Assembly: GCA_024349765.1 (NCBI GenBank)
Contig: AP026074.1
Location: 372,001-436,000 of the forward strand
From: Streptomyces nigrescens
GTDB taxonomy: Bacteria > Actinomycetota > Actinomycetes > Streptomycetales > Streptomycetaceae
DNA length: 64,000 nt
Direction: 5' to 3'
The first letter of the stretch is position 1. Every line of letters starts with the position of its first letter. Made by a program: the position numbers and the translations under genes. This document shows positions 26,700 to 34,214 of the stretch, in pieces. The notes beneath the pieces were generated by a model. The model searched no databases, was not told the DNA's origin, and was given only the letters and a program-made list of their open reading frames with translations.

Positions 26700-27914
26700 T
26701 CACCCCAGCGGCAGGTCCACCCGCAGCAGCCACTGGTTGCCGTCCCGCCCTGCTCGGGCCTCACCTCCGAGGAGCGTGGCGCGCTCGCGGATGCCGCGCA
26801 GGCCACTGCCTCCACCGCTGCCGGCCGCCGATGCCGCGGCGGTCAGCGGATTGCGTACCTCAAGCCGCAGCCGTGCCCGCTCCACGACGATGCGCACGCG
26901 GACCTGGACGGGGCCCGCGTGTCGCAGCACGTTGGTGAGGGCCTCCTGGAGCATCCGATAGGCCTCACGGGAGACGGGCCCCGGCAGGTGCTCCAAGGAC
27001 CCCGATACCTCCGCGTCGATGTGGGCGCCCGAGGACCGCGCGGAATCCAGCAGGGAGCCTGCCTCGCCGAGACCGGGGCGGGTGCCGGCCGGCCGCTGCC
27101 TCTCGCGCAGTGCGAGCAGGACTCCTTCCAGGTCGTCCAACGCGGCCCGCCCCGTCTCCTCGATGGCCTCCAGCGCCCGGTCGGTGAACCGCGGGTCAGC
27201 CGCGGTCCGGGCGGCACCCGCCTGTACCACGGCCAGGGTGAGCGCATGGCCGAGGGAATCGTGCAACTCCCGTGCGATCCGGTTGCGTTCCAGCAGCTGC
27301 TCGGTGCGCTCCTCCAACTCGGACAGCCGCTCCTTGACCGACGGCCCCAGCAGCCGACGGGCAGCCCGAGCCATGAGCGCGCCTGCCCCGGCAGACGCCG
27401 CCACCAGCACCAACAGGGGCATCGGTATCAGCAGGACGTACACCCAGCTCCCACCGGCATGTGGCACGAGGGGGTCGGCGACGCCGGGTTCTCCGGCGGC
27501 CGCCCCGGCGAGCGACAGCGCGAGCGCCATCAGCCGCTCCGTCCCCAGCGCGACGGCGAGCCCGGTTTCCACCCGCAGCAGCAGCCAGGCACCGGTTCTG
27601 GCCCGGTCGCTCCACGAAGCGGACGGAGCGGCGGAGACGCCCGGCTGCTCATCGCTCTTCACGCGTGCGTGCGGGCCAGGAAACAGCATCAACCGCGCCT
27701 GCAGCCCCTCCGCGCGGCGCACCGACGGAATCATGGCGACGGCCAGGACCAAGGGGAGGGGAAGGACCGCGATCAGCGCCCAGTCACCTGGCGACGGACT
27801 GCCCAGCCCCGGGAAGACCATCGCGCAGGCGAGCGGCACGATCGCTCCCATCAGCAGGTGAAGCCAACGGGTGTACGTGACCGCATGCGTCAGCGGCAGC
27901 AGGAGGCTCAGCAT
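26700..27914 (-). CDS. Sensor histidine kinase (NarL/DesK type), orphan
   Basis: 404 residues. Two blocks of membrane helices (about 5-65 and 110-195), then the HisKA_3 box RNRIARELHDSLGHALTLAV with the phospho-His, the N box (EALTNVLRHAG) and a Gly-rich ATP lid (SGGGSGLRGIRERA). The partner response regulator normally next door is absent on both sides; downstream lies a cellulase fragment. No clear ribosome-binding site. The signal is unknown. Confidence 0.92.
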   Translation of the reverse strand: MLSLLLPLTHAVTYTRWLHLLMGAIVPLACAMVFPGLGSPSPGDWALIAVLPLPLVLAVAMIPSVRRAEGLQARLMLFPGPHARVKSDEQPGVSAAPSASWSDRARTGAWLLLRVETGLAVALGTERLMALALSLAGAAAGEPGVADPLVPHAGGSWVYVLLIPMPLLVLVAASAGAGALMARAARRLLGPSVKERLSELEERTEQLLERNRIARELHDSLGHALTLAVVQAGAARTAADPRFTDRALEAIEETGRAALDDLEGVLLALRERQRPAGTRPGLGEAGSLLDSARSSGAHIDAEVSGSLEHLPGPVSREAYRMLQEALTNVLRHAGPVQVRVRIVVERARLRLEVRNPLTAAASAAGSGGGSGLRGIRERATLLGGEARAGRDGNQWLLRVDLPLG

Positions 27915-27994
27915 GCCGTCATGCTGGCAGAGCGGACAGAGCTGATGTCTCCCCCACGAGAGGCAGAGGGGCGCCTCCGGTCAGGCGCCTCCCA

Positions 27995-29341
27995 TCAGGC
28001 CTTGCCGGCCCAGCGGCGGAGCAGGCCGACTGCCTGCGCACGGTCGGTGGGGGAGAGCGCGGCGATGGTGGCGCCGTGGTTGGCTCCGGGCGCCCACAGC
28101 AGGTGGGAATCGCGGTCGCTCGGCCGGAAGGGTTCGGCGACGGCAGCGTCGTGGCTGCCGTTGATGAAGAGCATCCGCTGCCCGCGGCGGCGGACCCAGT
28201 GGTCGATGTCAGGCATGGCGTCGGGATCGAAGCGCATGGGGATGTCGCGCGGTACGAACGTACGGGGCTCCATGGCGTCCGGATAGTGCAGAAGGCCGGA
28301 CAGGTGGCTGGTGGGAACGCCGAAGTACCCCATCTGCGTGCCGAGTTGGTAGAAGTACGGGATGTAGCGCCGCGCGACCGGGTCGGAGTAGAGGGCCAGT
28401 CCGGCGACGTCGTCGAGCCAGGCGTACAGCTCATCGGTGCCGGCGTCCGCGCCGGGGATGGCGGCGCAGTCCTCGGTGGTGCCGTACTGCCAGAACATGA
28501 ACGAAGCCCGCAGGACGGCGATTTCGAGCGCCTTGTCGGCGCTGCCGATGATGCGGAAAGTGGCGTTGTTGTCGCGTGCCCAGGCCTCGTAGCGGGCGAC
28601 CATCTCCGTGCGGCGGAGCAGGATCTGCCGCTGTGCCGCCTTGAGGGCGTCGCGGCAGGTGGCGCTGCCCACGCTGTCCAGGAAGCGCAGGTAGGCCCGG
28701 TCGTCACGGTCGTCGACGTTGTTCGGGGCGGAGTAGGCCACGGTGGCGTCCACGTCGTGGGGGTGGAAGCGGCGGTGGTAGACACTGGCCATGCCGCCCT
28801 TGCTGCTGCCGGTGGAGATCCACGCGCCGGGGTACAGTGTGCGGAAGAGACGGACGACCCGGTGGTGGTCGGCAGCTGCCTGATGGATCGTCAGGTGCGA
28901 GTAGTCAAGCGTCGCCGGCCGAGAGGTGCCGAAGAAGCGGTGCTCGACCTGGACCTGATTGCCGCCCAGCAGCACGGTGGGCTCGGCTCGGCGCGGCGTG
29001 AGCACCGCCTCATAGCCGGTGGTGAACAGCACGGTGGGCCGCTCGACGGAGGTGTGCAGCAGGGTGAGGCGCTGCTCGAAGCTGCCGGCCGCCCGGTTCG
29101 TGTGGTCGACCGGCTGACGCAGCCCGAGGACGAAGAAGCGGTACCCCGGCTCTGCGCCCGGCCGTTCCTCGACCACCCGCAGCCCCGGCAGGGCCCGCAG
29201 GGCGTCACCGATGCCGTCTCTCTCGGGACGAGCTCCGCCGGTGACCGCTGCGGCTGCCCCCGCGGGGGCAACTGCCGTGGCAGCAAGGCCCCCCGCCAAC
29301 GCTGCCGACCTCAGCAGACGTCGCCTCGTCCACGTACGCAT
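27995..29341 (-). CDS. Secreted S28-family serine peptidase (tripeptidyl/prolyl aminopeptidase)
   Basis: 448 residues with a twin-arginine-type signal (TRRRLLRSAALAGG then an Ala-rich cleavage region). Nucleophile motif is STGSSKGGMAS; the Asp and His of the triad fit FINGSHDAAVAEPF and APGANHGATI near the C-terminus. The VEHRFFGTSRP segment is typical of the Streptomyces PS-10 peptidases. GGGAGGATCACG precedes the ATG. It probably releases peptides from extracellular protein. Confidence 0.92.
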   Translation of the reverse strand: MRTWTRRRLLRSAALAGGLAATAVAPAGAAAAVTGGARPERDGIGDALRALPGLRVVEERPGAEPGYRFFVLGLRQPVDHTNRAAGSFEQRLTLLHTSVERPTVLFTTGYEAVLTPRRAEPTVLLGGNQVQVEHRFFGTSRPATLDYSHLTIHQAAADHHRVVRLFRTLYPGAWISTGSSKGGMASVYHRRFHPHDVDATVAYSAPNNVDDRDDRAYLRFLDSVGSATCRDALKAAQRQILLRRTEMVARYEAWARDNNATFRIIGSADKALEIAVLRASFMFWQYGTTEDCAAIPGADAGTDELYAWLDDVAGLALYSDPVARRYIPYFYQLGTQMGYFGVPTSHLSGLLHYPDAMEPRTFVPRDIPMRFDPDAMPDIDHWVRRRGQRMLFINGSHDAAVAEPFRPSDRDSHLLWAPGANHGATIAALSPTDRAQAVGLLRRWAGKA

Positions 29342-29475
29342 CGTGATCCTCCCGCCCCACTGCGCTGCACCAGCCCCCCGAACCCGGTGCGACGCAGTGG
29401 CCTGTGGTGCTGTAACTGACTGACCGCTCCAGTACATCCGTCGGCCGAGGCAGGGGGATCCCGCGCGCGGGGGGA

Positions 29476-29501
29476 GCGTCTCCCCCGAGCGGGGGAGACG
29501 C
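29476..29501. terminator. Terminator-like hairpin
   Basis: GCGTCTCCCCC, GAGC, GGGGGAGACGC: perfect 11-bp stem. It follows the SDR gene (minus strand) and precedes the peptidase promoter. Confidence 0.7.
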
Positions 29502-29547
29502 CGGCATCCGCACCGGCCGCGGGACGGGCGGCGGTGCCGGTGCGCGT

Positions 29548-30261
29548 TCACGTGAGGCGGTGGCCACCATCGACATGCAGGACCGTTCCGGTGATGAAGC
29601 CGTTGCGCATCACTGAGACGAACGCCTGGGCGATGTCATCGGGGGTGCCGATGCGTCGGGCCGGGAGCCGCCCGGCCAGCTCGGCGAAGGCCGCCTGCTT
29701 GTCCATGGCGAGTTGGTCCCAGACGGGGGTGTCCACCCAGCCCGGTGAGATCACGTTCACCCGGACCGGGGCCAGTTCGATCGCCAGCCCGTAAGTCAGT
29801 GCGGTGAGCGCGCCGTTGGCAGCGGCCACGATCGTGTTGGAACCGTTCGGCCGGTACGCGTTGATGCCTGAGGTGTAGGTGATCGAGCCGGTCACCCGCC
29901 CGGCCGCGTGCTTGCCGACGAGCCACGCCCCGAGCAGTTTGGTGTCCACCACTGCCCTCGCGGTGGCCGAGGTGACGTCGGCGGTCCGGCCGTATGCCCC
30001 GCTCGCATCCATCGCGGTGACCACCACGTGCTCCGCTCGCTCCACCCGGGCGAACAGCGCGGCCACCTCCTCTTCGCGGCCGATGTCCGCCCGTATCGTG
30101 CCCACCTTCCCTTGTGTGGTGCGCTCCAGCTCCGCCCGGGCCGCGGAGAGCCGGTCCGTGGACCGGCCGACGATCGTTACGTCCATTCCTTCGGCCAGCA
30201 GGGTCCGGGCCAGGGCCAGGCCCATCCCGGAGCCGCCGCCGATGATCAGTGCGTCAGTCAT
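29548..30261 (-). CDS. SDR-fold protein with substituted catalytic residues
   Basis: 237 residues with ALIIGGGSGMGLALARTLLA at the nucleotide site, the Asp-containing TIRADIGREEEVAALFARVE and the end motif VNVISPGWVDTPVW...GTVLHVDGGHRL. Where YxxxK is expected the sequence is IVAAANGAL, so both Tyr and Lys appear replaced. Divergent from the XRE regulator with 112 bases between, as commonly seen for MmyB-type regulators and their SDR targets. Confidence 0.88.
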   Translation of the reverse strand: MTDALIIGGGSGMGLALARTLLAEGMDVTIVGRSTDRLSAARAELERTTQGKVGTIRADIGREEEVAALFARVERAEHVVVTAMDASGAYGRTADVTSATARAVVDTKLLGAWLVGKHAAGRVTGSITYTSGINAYRPNGSNTIVAAANGALTALTYGLAIELAPVRVNVISPGWVDTPVWDQLAMDKQAAFAELAGRLPARRIGTPDDIAQAFVSVMRNGFITGTVLHVDGGHRLT

Positions 30262-30373
30262 GGGCCGAGGTTCCGTCCTCCGCCGCCGGCCCGGGAAGGC
30301 CGTACGGTTCCTGGGTGCGATACGGCCACCCAGGAGCGGGCCGCCCGATGGCAGACTCAACGGCGTGAACGCG

Positions 30374-31213
30374 ATGGCGGAGTTCCTTAGGATCCGGCGC
30401 GGGCGGATCGGCCCGGCCGACGTCGGTCTGCCCCTCGGGCCGGGTCTCCGTCGGGCCCCTGGACTGCGTCGCGAGGAGCTGGCCGCGCTCGCCGGGGTCA
30501 GCATGGACTACTACACCCGCATCGAGCAGGGGCGGGAGACCGCGCCCAGCGACGCGGTGCTGAACGCGCTGGCCCGGGCCCTGCGGCTCACCGACGACGA
30601 GCACGCCCACCTGCTGGCCCTGGCCGACCGCGCCGCCGGGCGGACGCCGCGGCGCCGGCCCGTCGACCCGCAGCCCGTTCGCCCGGGCCTGCGACTGCTG
30701 CTGGAATCGCTCCGGCCCGGCCCGGCGTACGTGCTCAGTGACGTCAACGACGTGTTGGCAGCGAACCCGGAGGGCCTGGCCCTGATGCCGGGGCTCGACG
30801 ACTGGCCTCCCGCCCAGCGCAACACGATCCGGTACACCTTCCTGCACCCTGCCGCGCGGACGGTCTTCGCCGACTGGGACCGGGTGGCCGGCAACTGCGT
30901 GGCTCATCTGCACACGGCCGAAGTGACCGCTCCCGAGCGCACCGCCGCGCTGGTCACCGAAATGTGCGAGGCCAGCAGCGAGTTCGCCGCGCTGTGGCGC
31001 CGGCACGACGTCCGGGTCAAGCGCGGCGGCCGGACCGCGTTCCGGCACCCGGCGATCGGCCCGCTGACCCTGGCCAACGAGGTGCTCGGCCTCGTCGGCG
31101 ACGGCCAGCGCATGCTGGTCTACCAGGCGGCGCCCGGCACCGCCGAACACGACGCGCTGCTCCTGCTGACCATGGCCGGCGAGCAGGTGGAGAGCCGAGC
31201 GCGATCAAGCTGA
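30374..31213 (+). CDS. XRE family regulator with MmyB-like ligand domain
   Basis: 279 residues. N-terminal helix-turn-helix (GLRREELAALAGVSMDYYTR then IEQGRETAPSDAVLNALARA) and a C-terminal MmyB-like PAS-related domain (about 100-270; VLSDVNDVLAANPEGLALMP and the closing GTAEHDALLLL). Related actinobacterial proteins bind fatty-acid-like ligands and control a divergent SDR, here the gene at 29548. A GTG at 30365 is an alternative start. A strong terminator follows. Confidence 0.93.
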   Translation: MAEFLRIRRGRIGPADVGLPLGPGLRRAPGLRREELAALAGVSMDYYTRIEQGRETAPSDAVLNALARALRLTDDEHAHLLALADRAAGRTPRRRPVDPQPVRPGLRLLLESLRPGPAYVLSDVNDVLAANPEGLALMPGLDDWPPAQRNTIRYTFLHPAARTVFADWDRVAGNCVAHLHTAEVTAPERTAALVTEMCEASSEFAALWRRHDVRVKRGGRTAFRHPAIGPLTLANEVLGLVGDGQRMLVYQAAPGTAEHDALLLLTMAGEQVESRARSS

Positions 31214-31335
31214 CGCCCACCCCGGGGTTCCGCAGCCCTGCCCACCCACGAGAGCCAGAAGCCGCGCCGGCGGGTATTGCAATGCAGGGAATCCAGGAGA
31301 ATACTCAATATCCCTTGCGGGAAGGCATCGGAAGC

Positions 31336-31369
31336 GCGCTGCGTGTGGACGTATCTCCACACGCAGCGC
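31336..31369 (+). terminator. Strong Rho-independent terminator
   Basis: GCGCTGCGTGTGGA, CGTATC, TCCACACGCAGCGC: perfect 14-bp stem followed by TTGTATTTT on the plus strand, about 120 bases after the XRE stop. Confidence 0.85.
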
Positions 31370-31488
31370 TTGTATTTTGCATGCAACCGGCGGTGCCGCG
31401 CGCTGGTCACCGGCGATAGCGGTCCGTTTTCAGACGGTGACCCGCTTTTCCCGATGGATTTCCGAGCCGGCCCCGTCGCTCATGAAGC

Positions 31489-31510
31489 TGGCCCCCGAGG
31501 ACGGGGACCA
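31489..31510 (-). terminator. Hairpin after Gly-rich gene
   Basis: TGGCCCCC / GGGGACCA, one mismatch, 6-nt loop, 28 bases beyond the minus-strand stop. Weak terminator candidate without a T tract. Confidence 0.4.
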
Positions 31511-31537
31511 GTCTCGTAGTTGTTTGATGGGGTGGTC

Positions 31538-31744
31538 CTAGTAACGGCCTCCGCGGCCGAATCCGAACCCGAACCCGCGGCCGAATCCACGTCCGCGGCC
31601 GAATCCGCGTCCGCCGCCGTAGTCACCGCCGCGTCCGTAACCACGTCCGCCGCCGCGTCCGTAGCCGCCGCCGCGTCCGTAACCACGTCCGCCGTGGCCG
31701 TGACCCCATCCGCCATTGAGAGGAAGTACGCTTCGGAAGCTCAT
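31538..31744 (-). CDS. Small Gly/Arg-rich (RGG-like) low-complexity protein
   Basis: 68 residues. After SFRSVLPLNGGWGHGHGG the chain consists almost entirely of Gly-Arg-Gly-Tyr/Phe units (GRGYGRGGGYGRGGGRGYG and further FGRG units) ending GRGGRY. It is strongly basic with regularly spaced aromatics, resembling disordered RGG domains that bind RNA or phase-separate. AAAGGAGG, a perfect ribosome-binding site, is 8 bases ahead of the ATG, which argues for real translation. A short antimicrobial or cell-surface Gly-rich peptide is an alternative. No signal peptide. Confidence 0.72.
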   Translation of the reverse strand: MSFRSVLPLNGGWGHGHGGRGYGRGGGYGRGGGRGYGRGGDYGGGRGFGRGRGFGRGFGFGFGRGGRY

Positions 31745-32011
31745 AGGGTTTCCTCCTTTGACCCCGAATGATGGTCCAGCCCTCTCTAGTTGGACCTGTT
31801 TCCACGCTACGCCGCGACGCGAAGTCAAATCAAACAAAGGAAGCCTGAAAGTTTATGTAATCTCGGGCTCGGCCGGACTTGGGTGCACGCAAGGTGGCTG
31901 CTTGTTTGCTCTATGGATTTTCGTCGCCCTATGGGGTCAAACGAATTCAGCTCATATTTCGGCGTCCGGCGGCATGATGATGTGTCGCGGGGGAAAGTGA
32001 TGCGGGCAGCT
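31745..32011. other. Less GC-rich intergenic region upstream of the Gly-rich gene
   Basis: About 270 bases clearly poorer in GC than the surroundings, with A/T runs such as CAAATCAAACAAAGGAAG and GAAAGTTTATGTAATC. It probably holds the promoter and leader of the Gly-rich gene and suggests foreign origin. No coding frame is convincing. Confidence 0.5.
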
Positions 32012-32047
32012 TGCTCCACTGACCCGGCACCTGACGCCAGTGGAGCA
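32012..32047 (-). terminator. Terminator after DinB gene
   Basis: TGCTCCACTG, 16-nt loop, CAGTGGAGCA: perfect 10-bp stem, 27 bases past the minus-strand DinB stop. Confidence 0.65.
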
Positions 32048-32074
32048 GCCGCACCACCGTGACCACCGCGGCGC

Positions 32075-32632
32075 CTAGCCCATGCTCTTGGCGCCATCCA
32101 GGGACTCGCGGATGATGTCGGCGTGGCCGGCGTGCTGAGCGGTCTCGGCGACGATGTGCATCAGCACCCGGCGGGCCGACCACTGCGCGTCGGCCTCGAA
32201 CCACGGGGCCTTCGGCAGCGGCCAGGCGGCACTCAGGTCGGGCAGCGTGGTGACCACCTCGTCGGTCCGGCGGGCCGCCTCCGCGTAATCGTCCAGCACG
32301 CCGGTCAGCGTCTCACCGGGCAGCAACCGGAACCCATCTGCACGGCTGGCCAGGTCGGCCTCGGTCATCGCCGTGAAGTCCGGCATCGCCGAGGGACCGT
32401 TCAGGATGAAGTCGACCCAGCTCCGCTCGACCTGAGTGACGTGCTTGACCAGGCCGCCCAGGCACAACTCGCTGGCGGTGGTTCGCAGCCTGGCCTGCTC
32501 GTCGGTGAGGTCACGGGTGGTGAAGCGCAGGAAGTGCCGGGCCTGGGCCAGTTCCGCAAGCCATTCGGCGCGCTCGCCGGTGACGGCCGGACCCTCTGCC
32601 AGATCCCGGATAGCCTGTTCGTTGCCGCTCAT
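32075..32632 (-). CDS. DinB family protein (DUF664)
   Basis: 185 residues, a DinB/mycothiol-dependent-enzyme-like four-helix bundle. The His metal ligands are recognisable in LGGLVKHVTQVERSWVDFIL and in HIVAETAQHAGHADIIRESL. Actinobacterial members often use mycothiol as a thiol cofactor, but the substrate here is unknown. The promoter region upstream carries five tandem 17-bp repeats. Confidence 0.9.
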   Translation of the reverse strand: MSGNEQAIRDLAEGPAVTGERAEWLAELAQARHFLRFTTRDLTDEQARLRTTASELCLGGLVKHVTQVERSWVDFILNGPSAMPDFTAMTEADLASRADGFRLLPGETLTGVLDDYAEAARRTDEVVTTLPDLSAAWPLPKAPWFEADAQWSARRVLMHIVAETAQHAGHADIIRESLDGAKSMG

Positions 32633-32698
32633 GGTCTCCGCCTCTCGAAGTTCTTGTTCCGTCGTTCAGGACCAACGCTAAAGGCCAAAGAGGTCAGC

Positions 32699-32783
32699 CT
32701 CTGTCCTCAATCGACCGCTGTCCTCAATCGACCTCTGTCCTCGATCGGCCGCTGTCCTCGATCGGCCGCTGTCCTCAATCCGC
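32699..32783. repeat. Five tandem 17-bp repeats
   Basis: Five head-to-tail units of the form CKCTGTCCTCRATCSRC run from 32699 to 32783 without spacers. Units 1-2 differ at one base, as do units 3-4, suggesting stepwise duplication. They lie 67 bases upstream of the DinB start in the divergent region. Confidence 0.9.
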
Positions 32784-32906
32784 GGCACCCGAGGTCGGCA
32801 CCAACTCCAAGGCTGCGAGCCGTAGGTGGAAAATCGCTGGACGACCTGGAGCCACCGAGCTTACGGTGAGCGCACGCCCGTGATCACAAGGAAGGAGGCG
32901 AGAGCG

Positions 32907-32963
32907 ATGACCATCACGACAACCGTGCGCTCCCGCCCCGTCCACCGGGCGTTGCAGGTCTGA
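32907..32963 (+). CDS. Possible 18-residue leader peptide ahead of GNAT gene
   Basis: ATG to TGA reads MTITTTVRSRPVHRALQV. AAGGAGG lies 8 bases before the ATG, better than the site of the following gene. A hairpin and a TTTT run separate it from the GNAT start 39 bases later. This layout suits a leader peptide controlling the downstream gene, though no repeated regulatory codon is obvious (four Thr, three Arg). Confidence 0.5.
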   Translation: MTITTTVRSRPVHRALQV

Positions 32964-32965
32964 TC

Positions 32966-32986
32966 CGGGAGCGCGTCACTCTCCCG
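32966..32986 (+). promoter_or_regulatory. Attenuator-like hairpin
   Basis: CGGGAG, 9-nt loop, CTCCCG starting 2 bases after the leader-peptide stop and followed by AAGGACTGTTTTCT just before the GNAT start. Could terminate or sequester the GNAT ribosome-binding site depending on leader translation. Confidence 0.4.
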
Positions 32987-33002
32987 AAGGACTGTTTTCT
33001 CC

Positions 33003-33905
33003 ATGACTGAACTGGTCATTCGCCCGCTCACCGCGGGCGAGACCCCTCTGTTCGCTTCGCTGCCGGACCCGGGCCTCGTCGGCCGCGCCGTGCTCGGCGA
33101 CGTCTACGGCATGATTGCCGACGGCGGCGAATACCGGCCCGAATGGACCTGGGTCGCCCTGCGCGACGGCGTTGTGGTCGCCCGCGCAGCCTGGTGGGCC
33201 AAGCCGGAGGACGAAAAGCCCATCGCCCTCGATTGGTTCGACTTCACCGATGCCGACGCCGCTGTCCAACTGCTGCGTACCGCACCGCTGCACGCCGAGT
33301 ACAGCCTGCTGCTGCCGGCAGGCTGGCGCGAGAAGCCGGACGTGCGGGCGGCGGCGGAGGCCCGAATGGCCGCTGCGGAGGCGGCCGGTCTGCGCAAGCT
33401 GGTCGAGCGCTATCGCTACAACTGGACCTCCGACTGTGCGCTTCCCGAGCGCACGGGGCGCCTGGTGTACCGGCCGGAGCCGGACGACGACGTCCTGCGG
33501 GGCGTGGTGCGCCGGATCCAGGAGGGTTCGTTGGACGCCCACGACCTGAACGGCATCGCCACGTACGGAAGGGACGGCGCCGTCGAGGAGCTGTTGGGAC
33601 TCCTCAACTGGATGCCCTCCCCGCGCAGTTGGTGGCGCCTGGCCTACACCGCGGCCGGTGATCTGGCGGGCTTCCATGTCCCCGCCCGCAATTCCGCGGG
33701 TCCCTGTATCGGCTTCATCGGGGTCCTGCCCGAGCAGCGCGGCAACGGCTATGCGCGCGACCTGCTGATCGAGTGCACACACGACCTGGTGGCGCGGGGC
33801 GCGACACGCATCGCGGCCGCCACCGACCAGTCGAACCTCCCGATGGCGGCACACTTCGCGAGGGTGGGATACCCGATCAGCGAGGAACGCATCGACTTCG
33901 TCTGA
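33003..33905 (+). CDS. GNAT family N-acetyltransferase
   Basis: 300 residues, longer than a single GNAT domain. The C-terminal half carries the acetyl-CoA motif A (IGFIGVLPEQRGNGYARDLL, with the Q/RxxGxG/A pattern) and motif B (AATDQSNLPMAAHFARVGYP). The N-terminal half (RPLTAGETPLFASL and WTWVALRDGVVVARAAWWAK) looks like a second degenerate GNAT fold, so a tandem-GNAT protein is likely. Acceptor unknown. Preceded by a possible leader peptide. Confidence 0.9.
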   Translation: MTELVIRPLTAGETPLFASLPDPGLVGRAVLGDVYGMIADGGEYRPEWTWVALRDGVVVARAAWWAKPEDEKPIALDWFDFTDADAAVQLLRTAPLHAEYSLLLPAGWREKPDVRAAAEARMAAAEAAGLRKLVERYRYNWTSDCALPERTGRLVYRPEPDDDVLRGVVRRIQEGSLDAHDLNGIATYGRDGAVEELLGLLNWMPSPRSWWRLAYTAAGDLAGFHVPARNSAGPCIGFIGVLPEQRGNGYARDLLIECTHDLVARGATRIAAATDQSNLPMAAHFARVGYPISEERIDFV

Positions 33906-34067
33906 CCGGGCCGGACGGACCCGGCGGGCCGTCACACACCACAGGGTCGGCGCCGGCCTCCGCATGCGTCGACGTGCGAATCGACGTGCGCTGAGGCCGC
34001 GTTGCCCCCTCGGCGAGCCCGATTATCGGCGATCTGTACGCGATGTGCCGGTGGCCGCTGCGACCAT

Positions 34068-34106
34068 GGTTTCCGGGCCGCTCATCCGTCGAGCGGCCCG
34101 GAAACC
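34068..34106. terminator. Long perfect hairpin
   Basis: GGTTTCCGGGCCGCTC, 7-nt loop, GAGCGGCCCGGAAACC: 16-bp perfect stem in the 309-base gap between the GNAT and BtrH_N genes. The rest of this gap shows no gene. Confidence 0.75.
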
Positions 34107-34214
34107 ACGTGGCCATGGCAGAGCGGGCAAGGCGGGACTCGTAGGGGAGCCGCTGCTGTGGGCCGCAAGAAAAGCCGATGACTTGGCTGATCACCCCGTC
34201 CAGGAGGGCATGGC

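Noticed and set aside
31336-31369. Long inverted repeat considered as an attachment site or IS end
   Set aside because: Perfect stem, short loop and T-rich tail after a gene fit a terminator; no partner repeat or transposase found.
32699-32783. Tandem 17-bp units considered as a CRISPR array or plasmid iterons
   Set aside because: Units are directly adjacent without spacers, and no cas or replication gene is present.
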